Origin: an uncultured Oscillospiraceae bacterium
GTDB lineage: Bacteria > Bacillota > Clostridia > Oscillospirales > Oscillospiraceae
Direction of reading: 5' to 3'
Assembly: GCA_934643765.1 (NCBI GenBank)
Contig: CAKUCT010000012.1
Location: forward strand, 1-18,202
Length of the DNA stretch: 18,202 bases
Both the position numbers and the translations under genes were made by a program. Under the pieces are notes generated by a model. That model worked only from the letters and a program-made list of their open reading frames with translations, ran no database searches and was not told where the DNA came from. This document shows, piece after piece, positions 6,347-13,747 of this stretch (positions are counted from its first letter, which is position 1; every line of letters begins with the position of its first letter).

Positions 6347-7243
6347 TCATACGCTCGCGTCTTTGCGGGCCTTTTTGTTGTTATAGAGGAAGAGGTAAAC
6401 AGACGTTCCCAGAATCAACACATAACCAACCACGCTCCAGCGGTCCGGCACCTGATGGAACAAGAGCAGGCCAAAGAGCGCCGCAAAAACAATCTGGGAA
6501 TAGTCGTACACCGAGATCTCGCGTCCTGGGCAGTTGGCAAAGGCCGCCGAGGCCGCCAGCTGCGCCAGGCAGTTGAACACGCCCGTAAGAATCAGGCAGA
6601 CCACCTGCCGCGCCGTCATGGGCACATATTCCGTGATGCAGAACGGCAGCGACACGATGGTTGCCACCGCGGCAAAGAAGAACACGATGAACGAGCCGTT
6701 CTCCCCGTCCATGCGCAGCTTGCGCACGATCGGATACACCACGCCCAGCGCCACCGCCGAGGCCAGCGCCGCGAGCGCAGGAATGTTGGCCGCGATGTCG
6801 CCGGTCGGCTTGATGACAAACAGCGCGCCGAGGAAGCCAACAACAATGGACAAAAACTGCACCAGATCAATTTTCTCCCCCAGCAGCAGGAATGAGAAAA
6901 TCAGCACAAAAAACGGCGAGAGCTTATGGATGATCGTCGCGTCCGCCAGCGCCATGTGATCGACCGCATAAATATTGCCGAACGAGACCGTCAGACCGCA
7001 CAGCGCGCGCAGCAGGAACCAGCCTGTGTTCTTCTTCTTGAAGCGGAATCTGTTTCCGTTCTGATACAGCAGAAAAATAGAAAACAGCGCGACGACAAAA
7101 TTGCGGATGCACACCTTCTGCATGGCGGGAATCCCGCTGCCGGCCATGCGCGAGATCACATCGACCACCGCGTACAAAAACGCCGAGAGCGTGATATAGA
7201 AGATTCCCTTTGTGTGCGCGGAGCTCGCCTGCAGCGATCTCAT
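6347..7243 (-). CDS. DMT superfamily (EamA) transporter
   Basis: This 298-residue protein has about ten hydrophobic segments arranged as two EamA repeats. Repeat 1 begins near FYITLSAFLYAVVDVISRMAG (residues 15-35) and includes LRALCGLTVSFGNIYAVDH followed by ATIIHKLSPFFVLIFSFLLLGEK. Repeat 2 begins near IPALAALASAVALGVVYPIVR and ends with a FAALFGLLLFHQ segment. The positively charged C-terminus (NNKKARKDASV) is likely cytoplasmic. Members move small metabolites such as amino acids, nucleosides or sugars, often as exporters. The substrate is unknown. The ATG (7241-7243) overlaps the stop of the VOC gene in an ATGA arrangement, so translation is probably coupled. It is the last gene of the dehydrogenase operon. 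Confidence 0.88.
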   Translation of the reverse strand: MRSLQASSAHTKGIFYITLSAFLYAVVDVISRMAGSGIPAMQKVCIRNFVVALFSIFLLYQNGNRFRFKKKNTGWFLLRALCGLTVSFGNIYAVDHMALADATIIHKLSPFFVLIFSFLLLGEKIDLVQFLSIVVGFLGALFVIKPTGDIAANIPALAALASAVALGVVYPIVRKLRMDGENGSFIVFFFAAVATIVSLPFCITEYVPMTARQVVCLILTGVFNCLAQLAASAAFANCPGREISVYDYSQIVFAALFGLLLFHQVPDRWSVVGYVLILGTSVYLFLYNNKKARKDASV

Positions 7244-7725
7244 GCGTTTATGTCCCCCTCTTCCGGCAGCTTCTCCAGATCGTTGAGCGTCTCAATCTGG
7301 AAGTGCAGAACAGGCTCCGAATCAAAGTACGCCCAGGTATGGCCCGGCATGTTCACGGACAGGCCCTTCTGATAGACCGGAATGCCGATGGCAGCCATGG
7401 CCTCTTCGGTTTCCTTCTGAGAGTCGATGCTGAAGCGGATGTGGTGCAGACCCTCGCGGCCGGAATTCAAGAAATCCTGCCAGATGCTCTTCGTGCCGGC
7501 CATCGGCTGGATGAACTCCAGCTCCAGGTTTGCAAAGTGGAAAAATGCCATCTTGCAGGCGAAATTGCCCGGCTCACCGCGGTACTCGCGGCCAAGTTCC
7601 GGCGTGGTGCCGAAGGTCGGCTCCGCGCCGAGCTTTTCCTGCACAGCCTTGACGACCGGGCCAATGTCACGGTAAACAAAGCCGATCTGTGAAATGGTGT
7701 GGAAATACTTTTCACCGATACCCAT
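7240..7725 (-). CDS. VOC-superfamily (glyoxalase/methylmalonyl-CoA epimerase-like) protein
   Basis: This is a 161-residue protein with two beta-alpha-beta-beta-beta halves typical of vicinal-oxygen-chelate enzymes. Likely metal ligands by position are Q13 (ISQIGFVYRDI, where relatives have H), E70 (LELEFIQP), H95 (EGLHHIRFSI) and E145 (HFQIE). The LHHIRFSI and LELEFIQP blocks and the length resemble methylmalonyl-CoA epimerase and lactoylglutathione lyase-like proteins, but no CoA-specific feature is recognisable. The start is supported by AGGAGG 8 bp upstream. It lies 27 bp after the dehydrogenase gene and overlaps the DMT transporter gene by 4 bp. In this context it may epimerise or isomerise a 2-keto or aldehyde intermediate formed by the dehydrogenase (inference). 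Confidence 0.82.
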   Translation of the reverse strand: MGIGEKYFHTISQIGFVYRDIGPVVKAVQEKLGAEPTFGTTPELGREYRGEPGNFACKMAFFHFANLELEFIQPMAGTKSIWQDFLNSGREGLHHIRFSIDSQKETEEAMAAIGIPVYQKGLSVNMPGHTWAYFDSEPVLHFQIETLNDLEKLPEEGDINA

Positions 7726-7752
7726 CTTTATTTCCTCCTCTTGTTCTTTCTC

Positions 7753-8790
7753 TTACGGAATCAGGACGACCTTCATCAGGCCCGGCTCCATGTTGTGCAG
7801 GCGCTCAATCCACTCCGCGCCGTCCTTCAGCGGAACCACTGCGCTGATGATATTGTCGATATTCGCCGCGCCGATGGCCAGCGCGTCGAGGCATCTGGGA
7901 TACTCGCCGCAGGAGGCAGCAGAGCCGCGCAGCGTCAGCTGACGGCCGATGACATCCTGCAGGGGGATGGGCACTTCCGGCGTCACGTTGCCAACCAGGG
8001 TGATATTGCCGTTCTTTCTCGTCGCGGCAATCGCGTTTTTGATGGTGGGGGCAATGCCGACCGCCTCAAAGGCGACGTCCGCGCCCTTGCCGCCAGTCAG
8101 GCGCTTGACTTCGTCAACGATATTGTAGCCCTTGCCGAAGCAGTAGTCCGCACCGGACTCCTTGGCTGTGGCGAGCTTCGCTTCGTCCAGATCGGAGACA
8201 ATGATGCGCGTTGCACCGGACATCTTCAGAATCTTGATGATCATCTGGCCGATGGTGCCGGCACCGATGACAAGCGCAGTATCACCGACGGCGATCGGGG
8301 TGATATTGACGGCGTGGAAACCGATCGACATCGGCTCGACCATCGCGGCCTTTTCAAACGGGACATCGTCCGGCAGACGGTACAGAACACGCGCCGGAAC
8401 CGCGCAATACTCCGCCATACAGCCCTCGCAGCGGTAATCCGCGCAGCTGACGCCGAGAATTCTGCGGTTGTCACAGAGGTTGATCAGGCCCTGCTTGCAG
8501 TAGTCGCACTCGCCGCAGTAGAGCGTGGAATCAAACGTCACGCGGTCGCCGATGGCGTAGCCCTTGACGTTCTCGCCGATCTTCGTGATGACGCCGGACG
8601 CTTCATGGCCCATCACCAGCGGCGGACGGCGGCGGCCGGAGCTTCCGTCGTAACCATGCACGTCGCTGCCGCAGACGGCAACGGCCTTGATGTTGACCAG
8701 AACCTCATCCTTTTCGATTTCCGGTACCGGTACCTGCGTATATTCCAGTTTGCTGCATTCCTTCAATAACAATGCGTTCATCATTGCCAT
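7753..8790 (-). CDS. Zinc-dependent medium-chain alcohol/polyol dehydrogenase
   Basis: This 345-residue MDR-family oxidoreductase has catalytic zinc ligands C40 (AVAVCGSDVHGY), H62-E63 (MGHEASG) and E152 (MVEPMSIGFHA). The structural zinc site is C92, C95, C98 and C106. The NAD-binding motif is VIGAGTIGQ (174-182), followed by IIVSDLDEAKL; the acidic residue ending the second strand suggests NAD rather than NADP. It most resembles sorbitol/xylitol or galactitol-1-phosphate dehydrogenases. The frame runs 17 codons further upstream, but GGAGG 10 bp before the ATG at 8790 sets the start. It is first in the operon with the VOC and DMT genes and is driven by the promoter at 8851-8879. The substrate is probably a polyol or sugar acid hydroxyl (inference). 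Confidence 0.9.
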   Translation of the reverse strand: MAMMNALLLKECSKLEYTQVPVPEIEKDEVLVNIKAVAVCGSDVHGYDGSSGRRRPPLVMGHEASGVITKIGENVKGYAIGDRVTFDSTLYCGECDYCKQGLINLCDNRRILGVSCADYRCEGCMAEYCAVPARVLYRLPDDVPFEKAAMVEPMSIGFHAVNITPIAVGDTALVIGAGTIGQMIIKILKMSGATRIIVSDLDEAKLATAKESGADYCFGKGYNIVDEVKRLTGGKGADVAFEAVGIAPTIKNAIAATRKNGNITLVGNVTPEVPIPLQDVIGRQLTLRGSAASCGEYPRCLDALAIGAANIDNIISAVVPLKDGAEWIERLHNMEPGLMKVVLIP

Positions 8791-8850
8791 AACGAAACAA
8801 CCTCCGTTGAATTGATGATACGGTCTGCAACACTGCCGCATCTCGCAGAC

Positions 8851-8879
8851 ATTCTATCACCGTTTTGGAACCAGCGCAA
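8851..8879 (-). promoter_or_regulatory. Probable extended -10 promoter of the dehydrogenase operon
   Basis: On the minus strand, TAGAAT (8851-8856) is preceded by TGA, giving an extended -10 (TGnTAGAAT). TTGCGC (8874-8879) lies at the -35 position with a 17-bp spacer. The -35 is poor, but the extended -10 can compensate. The implied leader is about 55 nt. Confidence 0.5.
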
Positions 8880-9336
8880 GACTCCGGCGCAAAAAATGGT
8901 AATCTTTTTAGCAACTCAGCCGTCCTATGTTCCATATACATTATAAGAATAGTAATATCTTTAGCGATACCAAAACAGGACATTTCCCCGAAACCCATTG
9001 TCCGGTATTCCATTTCTGACACAAAAATTGCCCGTGTTGACACCAAATTTCGTTTTTCCCGTTTTTTCGAAAAAATGAGTCGGTTTTTACGCCAAAAAAT
9101 TTGTTAGGTTTTCAAGGTTGGAAAATCATAACTATTGACAAAAAGCAGTGAATTTTATTGTATATTCCTACAAATACTCTATGCTAATTTCGAAAATTGG
9201 AATCACAATTTCGAACATTTTCCAACACCTTTCGTTTCGATTTCATTTTTCGGAATAAAAATCAGGAAATTCTTGTTGTCAAATCCATTTTTTGGTCGAA
9301 ATCAAGCATCTGGATTTTGCCCTTTGTGAATTATGC
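8880..9336. other. AT-rich non-coding divergent control region
   Basis: No convincing gene lies between 8791 and 9518. Short open frames here have no ribosome site and no family resemblance. The stretch is clearly more AT-rich than its neighbours and has repeated motifs. AATTTCG occurs at 9046-9052, 9186-9192 and 9207-9213, the last two as AATTTCGAA copies exactly 21 bp apart (two helical turns). A perfect 14-bp palindrome, TTTTTTCGAAAAAA, lies at 9062-9075. A possible extra rightward promoter, TTGACA (9135-9140) with TGTATA (9159-9164) and an 18-bp spacer, lies inside. The layout suggests regulator binding between two divergent operons, though A/T-rich chance repeats cannot be excluded. Confidence 0.6.
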
Positions 9337-9376
9337 TTGCAAAACGAAAAATCGCAGGCTATAATATGTCATACAT
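9337..9376 (+). promoter_or_regulatory. Sigma-A promoter of the isomerase-Liv operon
   Basis: TTGCAA (9337-9342), a 17-bp spacer and a perfect TATAAT (9360-9365) point right toward the TIM-barrel gene. An 11-bp inverted repeat, ATGT-CAT-ACAT (9366-9376), lies over the expected start site and could be an operator. The leader is then about 145 nt. A small TGCAGG/CCTGCA hairpin (9477-9482 with 9487-9492) lies just before the ribosome site. Confidence 0.75.
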
Positions 9377-9518
9377 GAGGGATAAGAAATATGCAATACA
9401 GTATCAAGAGTTGACAATCTCGCATTGACGTTCTGCCTGCGTCTTCCCCCTCGGACATTCATTGATTCTTTTAGCCTGCAGGACCGCCTGCACCGCATCT
9501 TTTTGGGAGGCAAATTAC

Positions 9519-10340
9519 ATGAAGCTCAGCTGCTTACCGGTTTCGTTATTTTCTGACATCATTGACAAAAAAATGCCGCTCGGCGATTGGTTCGATCTCG
9601 CACAGAGTTGCGGGCTTGACGGCGTCGACATCAGCATGAACTTCATCCAGTGCCACTCGGCAACCTACATCAAGAACATGCGCAAGCTGTTTGATTCCAA
9701 GCCGCTTCCCGTCGTCATGTGCACGACCTACCCGGATTTCACCCATCCGGACAAAGCCCAGCGCGAGCGCGAGCTCTACTACTTCATCGCCGACATCGCG
9801 CTCTGCAAGGAGCTCGGCATCCAGTATCTTCGCGTTCTGGCCGGACAGGCCCATCCCGAAACCGCCATTGACGACGGCATCCGCTGGGCGGTTGAAAACA
9901 TCCGCCGCTGCGCCGACTACGCAGACCGCATGGGCGTGAAGCTGGTCTATGAAGACCACGGCAAGCCCGGCGCCTGGGACTACATCGACATGACCTTCCC
10001 GCCGGAGCTGTTCCTGCGCGTGGTTGACGGCATCTGGGACACCAGCGTCGGCATCAACTTCGACATCGGCAACATCACCGCCGCCGGCGCAGACCCCGTT
10101 CCGATTCTCAAGCAGATTCTGCCGAAGGTCGAGACCATCCACGTCACCGACATGGCCGCGCTCGGCAAGTTCGCCCCCGTCCTCATCGGCACCGGCGTCG
10201 TTCCGCTCAAAGAGTGCTTCCACGTGCTCAAGGAAGGTGGCTTCGACAAATGGGTCTGCATCGAAGAGGCCAGCTACACCGGCGAAGCCGGCATCCGCAC
10301 TGCCGTCAACACGACGCGCAAGCTGTGGGAAGAGGCGTAA
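9519..10340 (+). CDS. Sugar phosphate isomerase/epimerase-family TIM-barrel protein
   Basis: This 273-residue xylose-isomerase-like TIM barrel (AP-endonuclease 2 family) has a metal and active-site set of E145 (LVYEDHG), D182 (INFDIGN), H208 (ETIHVTD) and E249 (CIEEASY), each at a strand end as expected. GLDGVDISM (32-40) is the usual N-terminal strand. Members include hydroxypyruvate isomerase, inosose dehydratase, tagatose 3-epimerase and 3-keto-glycoside lyases, so the reaction cannot be fixed. The frame is open from 9462, but GGGAGG at 9505-9510 and the good domain start choose the ATG at 9519. It is the first gene behind the promoter at 9337-9365 and lies 72 bp before the binding-protein gene of the ABC importer, so it probably acts on the imported compound (inference). 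Confidence 0.88.
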   Translation: MKLSCLPVSLFSDIIDKKMPLGDWFDLAQSCGLDGVDISMNFIQCHSATYIKNMRKLFDSKPLPVVMCTTYPDFTHPDKAQRERELYYFIADIALCKELGIQYLRVLAGQAHPETAIDDGIRWAVENIRRCADYADRMGVKLVYEDHGKPGAWDYIDMTFPPELFLRVVDGIWDTSVGINFDIGNITAAGADPVPILKQILPKVETIHVTDMAALGKFAPVLIGTGVVPLKECFHVLKEGGFDKWVCIEEASYTGEAGIRTAVNTTRKLWEEA

Positions 10341-10360
10341 GGCCCGCCTTTTACTTCGTA

Positions 10361-10380
10361 TTTATCGGTCCCCCGATAAA
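10361..10380 (+). repeat. Small hairpin upstream of the binding-protein gene
   Basis: A perfect 8-bp stem (TTTATCGG/CCGATAAA, 10361-10368 with 10373-10380) with a TCCC loop lies 32 bp before the binding-protein start. There is no U-tract, so it is not a usual terminator. It may stabilise the 5' end of a highly translated message or mark a processing site. Confidence 0.45.
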
Positions 10381-10412
10381 ATAAAGACAAACAAGAAAGG
10401 AAGAAACACTTA

Positions 10413-11756
10413 ATGAAAAAGCTTATCGCAATGCTCCTGGCCCTGGCAATGATTTTCTGCCTGGTTGCGTGCAGCTCTTCGTCTGACACGGCCGCTGATG
10501 CTTCTCAGACCCAGACCACGCAGGAAACCAAGACCGAGGATTCCTCGACCAGCAACGAAACCGAGAGCTCCTCTTCGGATGCTGTCGACACCGTCAAGAT
10601 CGGCGTCTTCGCAGCCGTCAGCGGCGTCAACTCCGAGTCCGGCCGTCAGGCTACTCTCGCAGCTGAAACTGCTGAATGGTACATCAATGAAGTTCTCGGC
10701 GGTATCTCCTCTCTTGGCGGCGCCAAGGTCGAAACTGTCATGATCGACTCCACGTCTGACCCCTCCACCGCTTCTCTTCCTCTGGAGCAGGCCCTGTCCA
10801 ACGGCGGCATCGTCGGCATCGCAGGTTCCGCCCAGTCCGCAATCGCACTGACCATGCTCCCCATCCTGCAGAAGTATCAGGTTCCCGCTGTCACCGCTTC
10901 TGCTACCAACGTCACCATCACCGAGCAGGGCTGTGAATTCATCTTCCAGCCGGCTCCGAAGTCCAACACCTTCGGCGACACCAAGTACGAGTTCTTGAAG
11001 TACTATGCAGACCTCAAGGGCATCGAACTGAGCGATCTGAAGTTCGGCATCATCTATGAGAACTCCGCATGGGGCTCCGATACCGCCAACTCCAACCGCG
11101 CGCTTGTTGAAAACTATGGTCTGAACCTGGTTTATGACGAGAACTACGAAGCCGGTGCACTGACCGACGCTACCGCGCTTGTTACCAAGATGAAGAATGC
11201 CGGCGTCGACATTCTCTTCCCGGGCTGCTACGCAAACGACGCCAAGCTCATCATGACCGCCTGCGCTGCTATGGACTACATGCCCATCATCTTTGCTGAC
11301 GGCTCCGCCTTCACCTGGCCCTCCCTGCTCAACGACCTTGGCGACATGGTCAACGGCATCATCTCCGCTGACGGCTTCGTCAACGATATGGTTGGCGCCC
11401 GTGAGTTCGACGAGTGGCAGATCATCAACGAGCACTATGAAGAAGTCAACGGCGAGTTCGTTCCTGGCCAGGGCGGCCCGACCATCATGTCCTACATGAT
11501 GATCTATCAGGCGCTGGAGCAGGCCGGTGTTGCCGATTCTGTTGCTGTCCGCGATCAGCTGCGCACTTTCAACAAGGACAACTGCAAGTGGCTCTCCGTC
11601 TTCTACGGCGATGTCGGTTACGACGAGACCGGTGCTGACATGGGCGCTCGTCCCATCATGCTCCAGTGGCAGAACCGCAAGCCCACCTGTGTCTACCCCG
11701 AAGACGCTGCTGCGAGCACTGTTATTGACCCCCTGACCCTTGAGCCTCTGAAGTAA
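10413..11756 (+). CDS. livK: Branched-chain amino acid-type ABC transporter substrate-binding lipoprotein
   Basis: This is a 447-residue extracellular binding protein. It has a lipoprotein signal (MKKLIAMLLALAMIFC) ending in lipobox LVAC, with lipidated Cys20. A Ser/Thr/Gln/Glu-rich linker runs to about residue 58. The Peripla_BP_6/LivJK-type domain then starts at VKIGVFAAVSGVNSESG and includes DSTSDPSTA, GIVGIAGSAQSAIAL and VPAVTASATNVTIT. It is longer than E. coli LivK (about 370). AAGGAAG lies about 12 bp upstream. Its codons are strongly restricted, as in highly expressed genes. Permease and ATPase genes follow directly, so it is the capture component of that importer. The ligand is uncertain: this family also binds amides, urea and aromatic acids, and the neighbours here are sugar-type enzymes. 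Confidence 0.92.
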   Translation: MKKLIAMLLALAMIFCLVACSSSSDTAADASQTQTTQETKTEDSSTSNETESSSSDAVDTVKIGVFAAVSGVNSESGRQATLAAETAEWYINEVLGGISSLGGAKVETVMIDSTSDPSTASLPLEQALSNGGIVGIAGSAQSAIALTMLPILQKYQVPAVTASATNVTITEQGCEFIFQPAPKSNTFGDTKYEFLKYYADLKGIELSDLKFGIIYENSAWGSDTANSNRALVENYGLNLVYDENYEAGALTDATALVTKMKNAGVDILFPGCYANDAKLIMTACAAMDYMPIIFADGSAFTWPSLLNDLGDMVNGIISADGFVNDMVGAREFDEWQIINEHYEEVNGEFVPGQGGPTIMSYMMIYQALEQAGVADSVAVRDQLRTFNKDNCKWLSVFYGDVGYDETGADMGARPIMLQWQNRKPTCVYPEDAAASTVIDPLTLEPLK

Positions 11757-11780
11757 GGCTTCACGCATTAGCATTCATGC

Positions 11781-11812
11781 CTTTGGCGGGAGTTTTATAA
11801 CTCCCGCCAAGG
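11781..11812 (+). repeat. 14-bp hairpin between binding protein and permease genes
   Basis: A stem of 14 pairs with one G-U (11781-11794 with 11799-11812) and a TTAT loop sits between the binding-protein stop and the permease ribosome site. No T-run follows, so full termination is unlikely. Hairpins at this place in ABC operons typically protect the upstream message or cause partial termination, giving more binding protein than permease. Confidence 0.75.
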
Positions 11813-11834
11813 CGATTATACTGGGAGGAAAGAT

Positions 11835-12719
11835 ATGACTCAGGCTATCATCAACGGCCTCCTCATAGGTGGCGTTTATGCACTGATTGCTGTCGGTTTG
11901 ACAATGATCCAGGGCGTTATGAAGATTGTCAACTTCGCACAGGGCGAATTTCTGGCAATCGGTATGTATATTTCTTATGTTCTTTATCAGCTGCTTCCTG
12001 CTGGCTCACTGCCGTACTGGCTCCTGCTCCCAGTAGCAGTCATTATGTTCTTTATTGGCTCCATCGTTTTCAAAGCAACGATCTCCAAAGTCATCGGACG
12101 CGGTACCACCAGCTACATCCTGCTCACTGTTGGCCTTTCCTATCTGCTTTCCAACGGTCTGCAGCTGATCTTTGGGCCGAACTACTACAGCCTCCAGGTC
12201 TCCGACGGTCTGAAATACGGCACGGTCGAGGCACTGAAGGGTCTGAACCTCTATGTGCAGGATTCCCGCCTGATCGCATTCGGCTTCGCACTTGTCTTCG
12301 TTCTGTTCATCAACTGGTTCCTGAATAAAACCGACATTGGCTGCGCCATGCGCGCGACCGCTGAAAACCAGACGGTTGCAGCCTCGCTCGGTATCAATAC
12401 AAAGTTCTGTTTTATCTGCGCATTCTCTCTCGGCATTATGTTCGCCGGTATTTCCGGTCTTCTCATTACGCCGATGTTCATGGCTTATCCGAAAATCGGC
12501 TCGACGTTCTCCACCATTGCAATGTCGTCGATGGTTCTCGGCGGCCTTGGCAATATCAAGGGTGCAATGATCGGCGGTCTTGTCATCGGCATTGTTGAAT
12601 CTCTGACGAGTATCTACATCAGCTCCGAGCTGTCCCCCGTCGTTATCAACTCTGTTCTTATGATCGTTCTAATCTTCAGACCCTACGGTCTGTTCGGCAA
12701 AGGAGAGCGGAAAGCATGA
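11835..12719 (+). CDS. livH: Branched-chain amino acid-type ABC permease (LivH)
   Basis: This 294-residue inner-membrane protein starts MTQAIINGLLIGGVYALIAV and has about eight hydrophobic segments. It carries the LivH block GVMKIVNFAQGEFLAIGMYI (residues 28-47) and the cytoplasmic coupling loop RATAENQTVAASLGINTKF (about 173-191), which contacts the ATPases. The GNIKGAMIGGLVIGIVESL segment near the end is also typical. GGGAGG lies just upstream of the ATG. Its stop overlaps the start of the second permease gene (ATGA), so the two halves of the channel are translationally coupled. Members form a heterodimer with LivM. Start and length agree with the family. Confidence 0.93.
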   Translation: MTQAIINGLLIGGVYALIAVGLTMIQGVMKIVNFAQGEFLAIGMYISYVLYQLLPAGSLPYWLLLPVAVIMFFIGSIVFKATISKVIGRGTTSYILLTVGLSYLLSNGLQLIFGPNYYSLQVSDGLKYGTVEALKGLNLYVQDSRLIAFGFALVFVLFINWFLNKTDIGCAMRATAENQTVAASLGINTKFCFICAFSLGIMFAGISGLLITPMFMAYPKIGSTFSTIAMSSMVLGGLGNIKGAMIGGLVIGIVESLTSIYISSELSPVVINSVLMIVLIFRPYGLFGKGERKA

Positions 12720-13747
12720 TGAAGAAAAACTCGACTTCTTTCCTGAAAAAGAACCTGGCTGCATTCATCTTCCTTGCAGTTCTGATTGTTCTTCCGAACC
12801 TGTTCACCAAGACTTACTACACCCGCGTGCTGATGGAAGTGTTCTACTTTGCCTCCCTCGGCATCGCCTGGAACATCCTCGGCGGCTATGGCCAGCAGAC
12901 CTGCTGGTGCGCGGCAACCTTCTTCGCCTGCGGCTCTTATACATCCATGCTGATGTATCTCAAGCTCGGTGAGGTTTCCCCGTTCATCAGCGTCTTCTGC
13001 GGCATGCTGGTCGCATGCGCGCTGGCGTTCTTCATTGGCCTTCCCTGCTTCCGTCTCAACGGCGTGTTCTTCTCCATCGCAACCATCGCCTGCGCGACGA
13101 TCTTCAGAAACCTTCTGATCATCTTCAAGGACTTCACCGGCGGTACGCTCGGCCTGGCCTTCAAGATCCGCACGGAAGCAAGCCTCTGGAAAATGTCGTT
13201 CCAGTCTGACCTTCCCTACTACTACATCGCCCTTGGCATGCTCGTCATTGCCATTGTCGTGGAAGTTCTCTTTGTCCGCTCCAAGTGGGGCTACTACCTC
13301 CAGGCCATCCGTGATGACCAGACCGCAGCTGAATCCCTCGGCATCCGCTCCAGCAAGGTCAAGATGATTGCCCTTCTGGTCGCCGCCTGCCTGCTTTCCG
13401 CAACCGGTACGGTCTACGCCTTTAAGGTCGGCTACATTGACCCGAACGTTGTCGCCTCCCATGATATGTCCATCCGTATCGGCATCATGGCCATCCTCGG
13501 CGGCATGGGCACCATCTGGGGCCCCGTGGTCGGCGCGTTCTTCGCCATCCCCCTGCAGGAAGTTGCCAACAACTACCTCTCCCGCGTGGGCGGCGGCGGC
13601 GCAGGCTACGCTATGTTCGGCCTGCTGATCGTCCTGATCGTTCTGTTCCGTCCGGCTGGCGTCATCTCCCTGTGGGAGCCGCTTGTCCGTAAAATCAAGC
13701 GCACATTCGGCAAGAAGGGCGCAAAGGAGGGCGCAAACGATGAATAA
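12716..13747 (+). CDS. livM: Branched-chain amino acid-type ABC permease (LivM)
   Basis: This 343-residue membrane protein is the LivH partner. Key blocks are SLGIAWNILGGYGQQTCW (about 48-65), the GLPCFRLNGVFFSIATIA segment, the coupling loop QAIRDDQTAAESLGIRSSK and the late GGMGTIWGPVVGAFF. The C-terminus is basic (VRKIKRTFGKKGAKEG) and cytoplasmic. AGGAG at 12701-12705 serves the ATG at 12716, which overlaps the LivH stop. An ATG at 12719 is an equally possible start. The 3' end overlaps the ATPase start by 8 bp. The two permeases together build the transmembrane channel of the importer. Confidence 0.93.
   Translation: MMKKNSTSFLKKNLAAFIFLAVLIVLPNLFTKTYYTRVLMEVFYFASLGIAWNILGGYGQQTCWCAATFFACGSYTSMLMYLKLGEVSPFISVFCGMLVACALAFFIGLPCFRLNGVFFSIATIACATIFRNLLIIFKDFTGGTLGLAFKIRTEASLWKMSFQSDLPYYYIALGMLVIAIVVEVLFVRSKWGYYLQAIRDDQTAAESLGIRSSKVKMIALLVAACLLSATGTVYAFKVGYIDPNVVASHDMSIRIGIMAILGGMGTIWGPVVGAFFAIPLQEVANNYLSRVGGGGAGYAMFGLLIVLIVLFRPAGVISLWEPLVRKIKRTFGKKGAKEGANDE

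Noticed and set aside
8865..9329. Two small plus-strand open frames (8865-9107 and 9135-9329)
   Set aside because: Neither has a ribosome binding site. The second begins with the TTG of a -35-like element. Composition is AT-rich and low-complexity, and no family is recognisable.
9411..9439. TTGACA at 9411-9416 as a second promoter for the isomerase gene
   Set aside because: No acceptable -10 lies 16-18 bp downstream. The sequence there is C-rich.
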